Positions 1-7,127 of a DNA stretch of 9,314 bases are shown here, piece after piece (position 1 is the stretch's first letter; each line of letters begins with the position of its first letter). Source of the DNA: Candidatus Cloacimonadota bacterium (GTDB taxonomy: Bacteria; Cloacimonadota; Cloacimonadia; Cloacimonadales; Cloacimonadaceae); the NCBI GenBank assembly GCA_016875595.1, contig VGPI01000074.1:1-9314 (forward strand), in the 5' to 3' direction. The position numbers and the translations under genes are program-made. The notes below the pieces were generated by a model, which had not been told where the DNA came from, did not search any database, and was given only the letters and a program-made list of their open reading frames with translations.

Positions 1-11
1 TTGCGTTTCAT
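1..11 (-). CDS. 5' end of a divergent gene, cut by the window edge
   Basis: Read on the minus strand, an ATG at positions 11-9 is followed by AAA CGC and then runs off the window, so only Met-Lys-Arg is visible. The start is supported by a Shine-Dalgarno sequence, GAGGAG, five bases upstream (minus-strand reading of positions 17-22). The product cannot be identified. The gene is divergent from xseA, and the dyad at 25-41 lies directly upstream of its ribosome binding site, which would suit an operator controlling this gene. That regulatory link is inference. Confidence 0.5.
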
Positions 12-24
12 CTTATCTCCTCAC

Positions 25-41
25 TTTAGTTGTCAACTAAA
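25..41. promoter_or_regulatory. 17-bp dyad, operator-like site
   Basis: TTTAGTTG and CAACTAAA form perfect 8-bp arms around a single central base. A one-base centre rules out a useful RNA hairpin, so a site for a dimeric DNA-binding protein is the more natural reading. The size and the A/T-rich half-sites resemble operators of small winged-helix repressors such as the MarR family, but I do not recognise a specific regulator. It lies 13 bp upstream of the minus-strand start at position 11 and well upstream of the xseA promoter, so the divergent gene is the likelier target. Confidence 0.4.
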
Positions 42-59
42 ATCAGGAAATACCAGTTC

Positions 60-153
60 TCCTCCTTGCTTGATTACCTTAGTATAACCTTAGTATAACC
101 TTACGCCCGTAAGGTTATACTAAGGTTATACTAAGGTAATCAAGCAAGGAGGA
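60..153. repeat. Perfect 46-bp inverted repeat containing 11-bp direct repeats
   Basis: Positions 60-105 are the exact reverse complement of 108-153, leaving only CC at the centre. Each arm holds two tandem copies of an 11-bp unit, TTAGTATAACC (79-89 and 90-100; reverse complement at 113-123 and 124-134), plus a partial third copy toward the centre. The outer end of each arm carries AAGGAGG facing outward. It sits between two divergent genes, so it is not a terminator for either. It could be a mobile-element relic, a dispersed palindromic repeat, or a cruciform or protein-binding site. A near-identical copy of the outer 19 bases recurs at 8032-8050. Function is unknown. Confidence 0.9.
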
Positions 154-175
154 CGAGGGGAGATTAACATAGTAT

Positions 176-205
176 TTGACATAATTGGCAGGGTATAAAT
201 AGAAT
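176..205 (+). promoter_or_regulatory. Sigma70-type promoter for xseA, nearly leaderless
   Basis: A consensus -35 hexamer, TTGACA (176-181), is followed after 18 bp by TAGAAT (200-205), which matches the TATAAT -10 box at five of six positions. Initiation about seven bases after the -10 box would fall around 211-213, right at the xseA ATG (214). That gives a leaderless or near-leaderless mRNA and explains why no Shine-Dalgarno sequence is present in front of xseA. A competing TATAAA at 194-199 lies only 12 bp from the -35 box, which is too short for normal spacing. The assignment is by inspection only. Confidence 0.5.
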
Positions 206-213
206 GATACGTC

Positions 214-1581
214 ATGGATGATATCATAGTATTTTCGGTGTATGAAGTAACGTTGCACCTGAAACGGGTGGTGGAAACCCAGATCGAGGCAATGTATGTC
301 ACCGGCGAGATAAGTAATTATATACATCACACTTCCGGGCATATTTACTTCAATCTCAAAGATGACCGGGCGGTTATGCGCTGCACCTTTTTCCGCGGTG
401 CGAACATGGGACTGGAATTCCGTCCGGAAGACGGGATGCAGGTGATCTGTTTCGGCAAGCTGACCGTTTATGAAAAGGGCGGACAGTATAATCTGAATGT
501 CCAGACAATGCTGCCGGCAGGTAAAGGACTGTTGCAGGTACAATTTGAACAACTGAAGAAAAAGCTGCATGATGAAGGCCTGTTTGAGCCGTCGCACAAG
601 CAGCAACTCCCCCGTTATCCGCGCCGGATCGGAGTGATCACATCGCCGACCGGAGCGGCTTTGCAGGACATCCGCAATATCCTGATGCGGCGGTTCCCGG
701 TGGAAGTGGTCGTATATCCGGCTCTGGTTCAGGGCAATGAGGCGCCGCCTCAACTTATCGCCGGGATCCGTTATTTCAATCGGGTCTTTCCCGTGGATGT
801 CATCATCCTGACCAGGGGTGGCGGATCGCAGGAAGATCTGTTTTGTTTCAATGACGAAGGGCTGGCAAGAGCGGTCTTTGCCTCGCGAGTCCCGGTCATT
901 TCAGCCGTTGGACATGAAATCGATTTTTCGATCGCTGATTTTGTGGCAGACCTGAGAGCGCCCACGCCATCGGCGGCGGCTGAACTGGTCGTGCCGGACA
1001 AGAACGATCTGTTGCCCTTGATTGCATCCATGGCTCAGAGGACACAGCTACTCACTGCAAACCGGATCGCCCGGATCAGGAATGAACTGCAGAGCGCGAC
1101 ACATACGCTGGCTCAGTATCATCCCCAAATGGTATTACAATCCTTTCAGCAGCGTCTGGATCAGGCGGAACTGACTCTCGGGCAGACGCCTATGCACTTC
1201 CGGCAGATCAAGACGGATTACATTGGACGCGAGGAAAAAGCGCTGGCACTGATCCGGAACAGGTTTCATACTTTCTTGTTTCAACAGAAGATGCGGCTGC
1301 AATATCATACTGTGCGTCTGCCCCACGGCATCAAAGCGATCCTCATCAGCCGGAATAACCGGCTGGAACAGGCATGTTCCTCCCTCCGGCAACAGTCCCC
1401 GACCCTGGTTTTGCAACGGGGTTATGCCATTATCAGCAAGGATGCTAAAGCGATCAGTTCGGTTCAGGCATTGCACCCGGATGATCTGGTCAGCATCCGG
1501 ATGAGCGACGGCAAGGCGGACGCCCGGGTGCAGGAGATTGAAGTAATGCCTCCATCTGATACTGAACCCGTGCATGAATAG
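214..1581 (+). CDS. xseA: Exodeoxyribonuclease VII large subunit
   Basis: XseA is the catalytic subunit of exonuclease VII, a cytoplasmic nuclease that degrades single-stranded DNA from both ends in repair and recombination. It works with several small XseB subunits. At 455 residues it is essentially the length of the E. coli protein. An N-terminal OB-fold (about residues 5-100) includes GEISN and GHIYFNLKD. The nuclease domain follows from about residue 124 with RIGVITSPTGAA, RGGGSQEDL (201-209), VGHEID (232-237) and RAPTPSAAAEL (248-258), all family hallmarks. A long, probably coiled-coil region follows to the C-terminus. An in-frame stop at 205-207 and the match to the family N-terminus fix the ATG at 214. 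No ribosome binding site is visible, in keeping with the near-leaderless promoter. The usual partner xseB is not downstream: the next gene overlaps by 8 bp and is unrelated. Confidence 0.97.
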   Translation: MDDIIVFSVYEVTLHLKRVVETQIEAMYVTGEISNYIHHTSGHIYFNLKDDRAVMRCTFFRGANMGLEFRPEDGMQVICFGKLTVYEKGGQYNLNVQTMLPAGKGLLQVQFEQLKKKLHDEGLFEPSHKQQLPRYPRRIGVITSPTGAALQDIRNILMRRFPVEVVVYPALVQGNEAPPQLIAGIRYFNRVFPVDVIILTRGGGSQEDLFCFNDEGLARAVFASRVPVISAVGHEIDFSIADFVADLRAPTPSAAAELVVPDKNDLLPLIASMAQRTQLLTANRIARIRNELQSATHTLAQYHPQMVLQSFQQRLDQAELTLGQTPMHFRQIKTDYIGREEKALALIRNRFHTFLFQQKMRLQYHTVRLPHGIKAILISRNNRLEQACSSLRQQSPTLVLQRGYAIISKDAKAISSVQALHPDDLVSIRMSDGKADARVQEIEVMPPSDTEPVHE

Positions 1582-3133
1582 AAAAACGCTGATCCTGATC
1601 CTGGCGGTGGCGATGCTCCATCTGTCCCTGTCCGCCGAGATCCGTTCTTTGTGGGTGTTGCCCTGGAGCATGACCAGCCGGCAGCAGATCGATCGGGTGA
1701 TACAGCAGGCGGTGCTGATGCAACAGACCGAGCTCATGATGGAGGTGCGTTACCGCTCGGATGCGCTGTATATCCCGAACCGGGAGGACCGGACCTACCC
1801 CAATCCGGAGCCGCGCAGTTACATCCTGCCCGCTGATAAGTTCGACCCATTGGATTATGCCATCAAAGCGGCACACCACATGAACTTGAAGATCCATGCC
1901 TGGGTGGTGGTGTTCAATGCGACGCCCACCGATACGATGAGGATCAGGCAGAATTATATTCAGGTAAATCACCCGGACTGGATCACTACCGATGTGAACG
2001 GGAAACCGATGCGAGCGATGGACAACTTTGGCTGGTTCATCGATCCGGGGATCCCCGCCGCCCAGGACTACCTGCAGAATATCGTGATGGATATTGTGGT
2101 CAATTATCCCGAATTGGACGGGCTGCACCTGGACTATATCCGCTATCCGCATGTGCAGTGGGGTTATCATCCCGAGTCAGTGGAACGCTTTGAAGAACAT
2201 CGGAAACAAGACAAGCGACACACCTGGAATCAATGGCGGACAATGCAGGTAACTGCTTTTGTGGAAATGATCTATCTCCAGGTCAAAGCGGTCAGTCCGA
2301 CCATGGTCGTCAGTGCGGCGGTAAAGGCAAATTATGTCGATGCGGTCACCCTTTATGCACAAGATTGGAAGGACTGGCTGGCGCGGGGAATCATTGACCG
2401 GCTTTATCCCATGACGTATTTCAAGGATGAGCGGATCTATCTGCAATGCCTCAATCAGATGGCATCACTGCGCTCGAACGACCGCTTTGTGATCGGGGTT
2501 CGCGCCTGGCAGGATCTACCTCCCGATGGTGATCTGCTGCCGGATGAGAAAAATACCGGCAGGTATTCTATCCTTGATGTGGCACGGAAGATCGACCTCG
2601 CCCGCAGTTATGGCTTTGGGGGGGTCGCTCTGTTTAGTTATGATGGCTTGGTCAAAGGCAATGCGCTGGCTCAATTGGCGCAGATGTCCTATCCCGGAAA
2701 ACTCGATCCGCCGGTTCATCAGGACTTCTATGCTGCAGGGGAAGCGGAAAAGCAGCTAATCGATCCGCAATGGTTGCGACGGGTGCAAGCGCCATATTCG
2801 GACATGGTCATAACGGGTAATGGAATTGGGGTGGAGAGATCAGCTCCGGCTGAGCGGGATACGCTTCTGCCAGCGGTGCATTTCGATCCCGAGGGCTCTG
2901 GCTATCGCATCCGGATCAATGTTCCCTTTTCCGCTAACTGGAAGCTGGATATCGCCGATCAGGAAGCTCGGCTGTTGCATAGCCGGATACGCTACTACCT
3001 GGCAGGAGGAAATATCGATTATTGGGTGGATGAGAGGCAAACCCGAGAGGGTGGATACATCGTGGTTCTGAGCAATGAAGGGCTGGATCAACCGTATCAC
3101 TTTGAAATTGCAGTCGCTAAAGAGGTGTTTTAG
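1574..3133 (+). CDS. Secreted GHL10-family glycoside hydrolase-like protein
   Basis: The 519-residue product starts with a clear signal peptide: MNRK, a hydrophobic stretch, then a likely cleavage after LSLSA (residue 21). There is no lipobox cysteine, so it should be exported to the periplasm or beyond. Residues about 22-330 fit the GHL10 TIM-barrel family (PF02638, DUF187; relatives include Bacillus YngK and E. coli YddW/DigH). Visible features are the opening EIRSLWV, IHAWVVVFN, and the family motif LDGLHLDYIRYP at 181-192, whose D187 is a plausible active-site acid. YddW/DigH acts on peptide-free peptidoglycan strands, but the substrate here is unknown. Residues about 380-519 form a beta-rich C-terminal tail that I cannot assign. 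The gene overlaps xseA by 8 bp and abuts the flippase with no gap, which suggests work on an exported or wall glycan. Confidence 0.85.
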   Translation: MNRKTLILILAVAMLHLSLSAEIRSLWVLPWSMTSRQQIDRVIQQAVLMQQTELMMEVRYRSDALYIPNREDRTYPNPEPRSYILPADKFDPLDYAIKAAHHMNLKIHAWVVVFNATPTDTMRIRQNYIQVNHPDWITTDVNGKPMRAMDNFGWFIDPGIPAAQDYLQNIVMDIVVNYPELDGLHLDYIRYPHVQWGYHPESVERFEEHRKQDKRHTWNQWRTMQVTAFVEMIYLQVKAVSPTMVVSAAVKANYVDAVTLYAQDWKDWLARGIIDRLYPMTYFKDERIYLQCLNQMASLRSNDRFVIGVRAWQDLPPDGDLLPDEKNTGRYSILDVARKIDLARSYGFGGVALFSYDGLVKGNALAQLAQMSYPGKLDPPVHQDFYAAGEAEKQLIDPQWLRRVQAPYSDMVITGNGIGVERSAPAERDTLLPAVHFDPEGSGYRIRINVPFSANWKLDIADQEARLLHSRIRYYLAGGNIDYWVDERQTREGGYIVVLSNEGLDQPYHFEIAVAKEVF

Positions 3134-4594
3134 ATGTCCAGAATGAGCCGGCAGGCAGGATTGCTTTCCACCGTGGATATGTTCCGATTTGGGATCAAGA
3201 CCCTGATCGGGATCGCTCTGGCACGGATATTGACCAAGGAGGACTATGGCTCCTACCGGCAGTTGTTTCTGATCTATACGACCTTTTCGACGTTGCTGTT
3301 ACTGGGCATCCCTCAGAGTTTGATGTATTTCATTCCCAAGGCGGCAGACGAAACGGAACAGCGCAGGATCATCAGCCGGACGCTGAATCTGATCTCTGTT
3401 TTGGCTCTGGTGTTTATGCTGGGGCTGTATCTTCTGCGCCATCCGATCGCCAACCTGATGAATAACCCGGGACTGGCTGATCTGCTTGTCCTGTTCGCCA
3501 TTTATCCGGTATTTATGTTCGTTACTCAGATGTTTAACAGCACCATGCTGAGCTTGAAGCGGCCGCAGAGCATGGCGAGGTTCACGTTGTTTTCAATCCT
3601 GTGCGATCTGGTGCTGATCCTGTCCATTGCCCTGGTTACCAAGGACTTGAGATATATCGTGGTGGGGGTATTGGTTTCGGCATTTCTGCAGTGGATCTAT
3701 GCCCGGATCAATCTGGGCAGATTTGCTGTTGGGACCGACTGGAAAGAGATCAAAGGACTCAGACAGCAGTTAGGTTACTCCCTGCCTTTAGGACTGGCGT
3801 CAATCATCGGGTTGCTCGCTGTCCAGCTCGACAAATTCGTCATTTCGGGATACTTCAGTACGGAGCAGTTTGCCATCTTCGCCATTGGAGCTATGGAACT
3901 GCCCTTCATCAGCATATTGACCAATTCGGTCAATTCGATCATCCTTCCCCATATCAGTTCCGGAAAGAACATAGCGGAAGCCGTTGAGATCTACCGCGCT
4001 TCCGTTCGCAAGAATGCCCTGATTATCTTTCCGCTGGCTGCGATCTTTGTCCTGTTCGCTTCCCCGATCATCCGGATCTTATACACCGCCGGTTATATAG
4101 AATCGGTGCCATACTTCCGAGTCTATCTGCTTACCGTGCCATTACGGGCAGCCACTTTTGGAATCATCTTTCTGGCATTTAACCATACCAGGACAATTCT
4201 GATAAATGCTCTGTTTACGATGATCCTCAATCTGATCCTCAATCTCGTTCTGGTCAGATACTTGGGTATGATGGGTCCGGCGTTGAGTACTGTGCTGGTA
4301 ACTTATCTAAGTGCCGCTTTCTACATCCTTGCGATCAGATATAAGCTGCAAATCGATCCCCGTTCCCTGTTTCCTGTCAATGCGTTGATCCGGACCGGAG
4401 TCGCAATGCTGATAGCGGGATTATTGTGTCTGCCTTTCCTGTATCTTACGATGAATGACTATCTCAAGCTTGTTCTGGGCGTGGTTATGTTTGGAACGCT
4501 GTATCTGCTCTTATGCACTGTTTTCAGAGCCATTCTTCCCTATGACCGTCAGTTTATCATGTCCTTATTCAGACGGAGAAGCGGAGATCAATGA
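3134..4594 (+). CDS. Polysaccharide flippase, Wzx/MOP superfamily
   Basis: This 486-residue, almost wholly hydrophobic protein fits the polysaccharide biosynthesis branch of the MOP exporter superfamily, which flips lipid-linked saccharides across the inner membrane. About 12-14 membrane helices can be traced. The N-terminus (GIKTLIGIALARILTKEDYGSYRQ) has the usual ALAR.L....YG pattern of the family, and LGIPQSLMYFIPKA and QLDKFVISGYFSTEQFAIFAIG are also typical. The tail is short and basic (LFRRRSGDQ). AAAGAGG (3119-3125) lies 8 bases before the ATG, a good ribosome binding site. It starts immediately after the GHL10 stop and its own stop overlaps the next start by 4 bp, so translation is probably coupled. 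A MurJ-type lipid II flippase is less likely because this gene sits beside glycosyltransferases. Confidence 0.88.
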   Translation: MSRMSRQAGLLSTVDMFRFGIKTLIGIALARILTKEDYGSYRQLFLIYTTFSTLLLLGIPQSLMYFIPKAADETEQRRIISRTLNLISVLALVFMLGLYLLRHPIANLMNNPGLADLLVLFAIYPVFMFVTQMFNSTMLSLKRPQSMARFTLFSILCDLVLILSIALVTKDLRYIVVGVLVSAFLQWIYARINLGRFAVGTDWKEIKGLRQQLGYSLPLGLASIIGLLAVQLDKFVISGYFSTEQFAIFAIGAMELPFISILTNSVNSIILPHISSGKNIAEAVEIYRASVRKNALIIFPLAAIFVLFASPIIRILYTAGYIESVPYFRVYLLTVPLRAATFGIIFLAFNHTRTILINALFTMILNLILNLVLVRYLGMMGPALSTVLVTYLSAAFYILAIRYKLQIDPRSLFPVNALIRTGVAMLIAGLLCLPFLYLTMNDYLKLVLGVVMFGTLYLLLCTVFRAILPYDRQFIMSLFRRRSGDQ

Positions 4595-5874
4595 AGAAAA
4601 TCCTGTACATAACATATTATTTTCCCCCTGCGGGAGGGATCGCCTCAATACGCGCTGTCAAGCATGTTAAGTATCTGCGGGAGTTCGGGATAGAATCGGT
4701 GGTACTGGCTGTGAACATTGGCTGGACCCGGCTACCCCGGGATAAGAGTTTATTGGCCGATATCCCGCAAAGTACGACGATCCACCGGGTATCACATCCG
4801 GATGTGAACTGGTTATTCAAGCTCCTGTACGGTTTGAAATTATGCCGCTTGGTCAATTGGCTCAGGTGGAACATATTTTACCCGGAACCGGAATGCACCT
4901 GGTTATCTTTTGCGAAACGAAGAATCAGCAGGATCATGAGGGATCATGGGAATATCAGAGCGGTGTTAATCTCGTCGGGCCCGTTCTCCTCCCTGGATCT
5001 CGGTCTGTTCATCAAGCAAAGATACGGTATTGATTACATATGTGAATTCAGAGATCACTGGATCGATAATCCAATGCGGCTCCATGAGAGCTACCCCAGA
5101 AAGGTACTGCATCGAGAAAAGCTGAAGCAGGACATGATTCTGAGGGATTGCGCTGGAGTGGTTTATCTGACAGCTAAGATGCATCAGGAGATGTGTGACA
5201 GGATGCCATATCTGGTTACAAAGCCATATCAGATAATCTCTAATGGCTATGATGAGGTTGATTTTACCGGATCTGAGACCCATCAATATCAGCCGCGATT
5301 ACGCATGGTCTATTTCGGTTCTTTTTATGACCATCAGCAACCGGACATATTATGGCGGGCGATCTCCCACCTGACTACGGAGGGAATCATCGACCAGAAT
5401 ACCATGGAAGTTCAGATCATTGGCAATAATACCCCCCGCTTTGTTCTGAGAAGCTACAGCCGGAGCCCGTATCTAACCAGGATCGTCGGATTCAGCGGCT
5501 TTCAGAGTCATCGGCTGAGTTGCCGAGAGATGATGAAAGCCGATATCCTACTCCTTTACATCGCCGGGGGCAGGCAATCGGATTTTGTGTTGACCGGAAA
5601 ACTCTTCAGTTACATTCGTAGCGGCCGACCCATCCTTGCTATCGTGCCAGAGAATGGATTGGCGGCTGAGATCATCCGGACGAGTAAGACCGGGTTCATC
5701 GCGGATTCTCTCGATATTGACGCCATCTGCCAGCAACTTAGCAGAATATACCATCTGTGGCAAAATCGCTCTTTGGATATCAACCCCGATTGGCAATATA
5801 TTGCTCAATTCAGTAACCGAAACCATGCAGATAAGCTGGCATCGCTTATCTATAGCTGCATCCGGGAATCATGA
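4591..5874 (+). CDS. GT-B glycosyltransferase, GT4-like
   Basis: The 427-residue soluble protein has the two-domain GT-B look. The N-terminal acceptor domain opens with ILYITYYFPPAGGIASIR (residues 4-21), a signature of GT4-like enzymes in surface-polysaccharide clusters, and contains FRDHW (153-157). The C-terminal donor domain begins near MVYFGSFYDHQQPDIL and includes TGKLFSYIRSGRPILAIVP from residue 335, followed by NG. The position of the second glutamate of the usual E-X7-E sugar-nucleotide motif (commonly KLFEY or KIFDY) is serine here (S340), so donor binding may differ. Donor and acceptor sugars cannot be read from sequence. GGAG at 4583-4586 precedes the ATG, which overlaps the flippase stop as ATGA; the 3' end overlaps the next gene the same way. 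A cytoplasmic, membrane-associated role in building the flippase substrate is inferred. Confidence 0.85.
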   Translation: MKKILYITYYFPPAGGIASIRAVKHVKYLREFGIESVVLAVNIGWTRLPRDKSLLADIPQSTTIHRVSHPDVNWLFKLLYGLKLCRLVNWLRWNIFYPEPECTWLSFAKRRISRIMRDHGNIRAVLISSGPFSSLDLGLFIKQRYGIDYICEFRDHWIDNPMRLHESYPRKVLHREKLKQDMILRDCAGVVYLTAKMHQEMCDRMPYLVTKPYQIISNGYDEVDFTGSETHQYQPRLRMVYFGSFYDHQQPDILWRAISHLTTEGIIDQNTMEVQIIGNNTPRFVLRSYSRSPYLTRIVGFSGFQSHRLSCREMMKADILLLYIAGGRQSDFVLTGKLFSYIRSGRPILAIVPENGLAAEIIRTSKTGFIADSLDIDAICQQLSRIYHLWQNRSLDINPDWQYIAQFSNRNHADKLASLIYSCIRES

Positions 5875-7052
5875 AAGTCCTGGTCATCCCATCATGGCAT
5901 CCGTGCAAGGCCTATCCCTATGCTGGCCGGTTCTTTATCGAGCAGGCAAAAGCGTTGGGACAAACCGGACTCGTCGATGTAGCCGTGCTCAATTGGGGAC
6001 AAAATGAGTATCAGCTCCGGCTCCGAAGACCGCTCCTGGCCATTTCACAGACCCATCGTTTCTTGTGTGATTATAGAGCCGATACAGAAAACCAATTCTA
6101 CAAGGAACTTCGCATCCCGCATCTGACTTGGGCAAGTCAATTCTTACGGGGAAATATCAATGGTTTGGCTGCAAGACTGACAAACATGGAAAAGCCAGAT
6201 CTGATCCATGCTCATGTTAGTTTTCCGGGTGGTTTTGTCGCCAGGCAATTAGCCAGTCTCTTCCACATCCCATACATCATCACCGAACATAGCGGACCAT
6301 TCCCATTCCGCGAGTTCAGAGCAAAAAAGGGGCTATCGCCTTTGATCTCGGTACCCCTTTGGGAAGCCACAAGGGTCATAGCGGTGAGCACATATCTGAA
6401 GAACGAAATGGAAAAATGGATACCCCGGGAGGTACAGGTCATACCCAATCTGGTGAACACTGATACTTACATCCCTCAGGCTAACACCTATCCCAACAAG
6501 GACTTTGTCTTTTTTGCCCTGACGGGCTTGCGCGTTGGCAAAGGAGTCCTTGATCTAATCAAGGCTGTTCAGATTTTACTCCGTGACCGCCAGGATTTCA
6601 AACTCCTGATCGGTGGCGGAGGACCCTTACATAAAAAACTGGTCGGCTATATTCGTCACTTTTCACTAACCAAACACATCATCCTCCTGGGTGAACTCAT
6701 GCCCGAGGATACCCTGCGCTTCTATCATTGCTGTGATTGTTATGTCTTGCCAAGCCACCTGGAAACGTTCGGAGTGGTGCTGATTGAAGCACTTTCATGC
6801 GGAAAACCAATCATCGCAACTGACTGCGGAGGTCCAGAAGATATCGTTACCCAACTTTGCGGTCAACTGGTGAAACCTCACAATCCGGCACAACTGGCTT
6901 TGGCCATGAAGAATATGATCGCTGAAAGATCACAATATGATACTCATCTGATCCGTGACTATTGTATCGAACGATTTGGTCATGAATCCGTCACCCGGCA
7001 GTTGATCGACATGTACCGGAAGAGTCTGGTCCATAAGCAGCATCACAGATGA
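5871..7052 (+). CDS. Family 4 glycosyltransferase
   Basis: The 393-residue product is a canonical retaining GT4 enzyme of GT-B fold. The N-terminus, IPSWHP followed by AGRFFIEQAKAL, is the usual opening of polysaccharide GT4 enzymes. HAHVSFPGG (from H113) and TEHSG (138-142) form the acceptor-side cleft. The donor domain has GLRVGKG with R221 and K224, LIGGGGP, and the full E-X7-E motif with E298 and E306 in LETFGVVLIEALSCGKPIIATDCGG. All expected catalytic residues are therefore present, unlike in the preceding glycosyltransferase. It overlaps that gene by 4 bp (ATGA), so the two enzymes are probably made together and act in sequence on one lipid-linked saccharide. The sugar specificity is unknown. 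Confidence 0.92.
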   Translation: MKVLVIPSWHPCKAYPYAGRFFIEQAKALGQTGLVDVAVLNWGQNEYQLRLRRPLLAISQTHRFLCDYRADTENQFYKELRIPHLTWASQFLRGNINGLAARLTNMEKPDLIHAHVSFPGGFVARQLASLFHIPYIITEHSGPFPFREFRAKKGLSPLISVPLWEATRVIAVSTYLKNEMEKWIPREVQVIPNLVNTDTYIPQANTYPNKDFVFFALTGLRVGKGVLDLIKAVQILLRDRQDFKLLIGGGGPLHKKLVGYIRHFSLTKHIILLGELMPEDTLRFYHCCDCYVLPSHLETFGVVLIEALSCGKPIIATDCGGPEDIVTQLCGQLVKPHNPAQLALAMKNMIAERSQYDTHLIRDYCIERFGHESVTRQLIDMYRKSLVHKQHHR

Positions 7053-7120
7053 TTCAGACGATCCCCCCTCCGCCCGATCAAACGCTTCTTGCTGAAATGA
7101 TCGATGATATGACAAGGTGA
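7049..7120 (+). CDS. Possible 23-residue mini-ORF with a polyproline run
   Basis: An ATG overlaps the preceding TGA in the same ATGA arrangement that joins the other genes of this operon. It opens a 23-codon frame that begins MIQTIPPPPDQ and continues LLAEMIDDMTR. Its TGA stop (7118-7120) lies inside the Shine-Dalgarno region of the methyltransferase gene. Four consecutive prolines can slow ribosomes when EF-P is limiting. It could be a leader peptide coupling translation to the methyltransferase, the remnant of a gene replaced here, or a chance frame. There is no good ribosome binding site of its own, so expression would depend on re-initiation. Confidence 0.3.
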   Translation: MIQTIPPPPDQTLLAEMIDDMTR

Positions 7121-7127
7121 AGGTAAA

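Noticed and set aside
60..153. Palindrome as a transcription terminator
   Set aside because: Both flanking genes are transcribed away from it, and no T-run follows the stem on either strand.
60..153. Palindrome repeats as a CRISPR array
   Set aside because: The 11-bp units are contiguous with no spacers, and no cas-like gene is present.
194..199. TATAAA as the -10 box of the xseA promoter
   Set aside because: It is only 12 bp from the consensus TTGACA, too close for a sigma70 promoter; TAGAAT at 200-205 has acceptable spacing.
115..753. Long minus-strand open frame (212 codons) antisense to the start of xseA
   Set aside because: It is opposite unmistakable xseA coding sequence, its translation has no recognisable motif, and its 3' end runs into the palindrome.
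1490..2170. Minus-strand open frame of 226 codons antisense to xseA and the GHL10 gene
   Set aside because: Its translation is rich in His, Pro and Gln, as expected of a mirror of real coding sequence, and both plus-strand genes carry clear family motifs.
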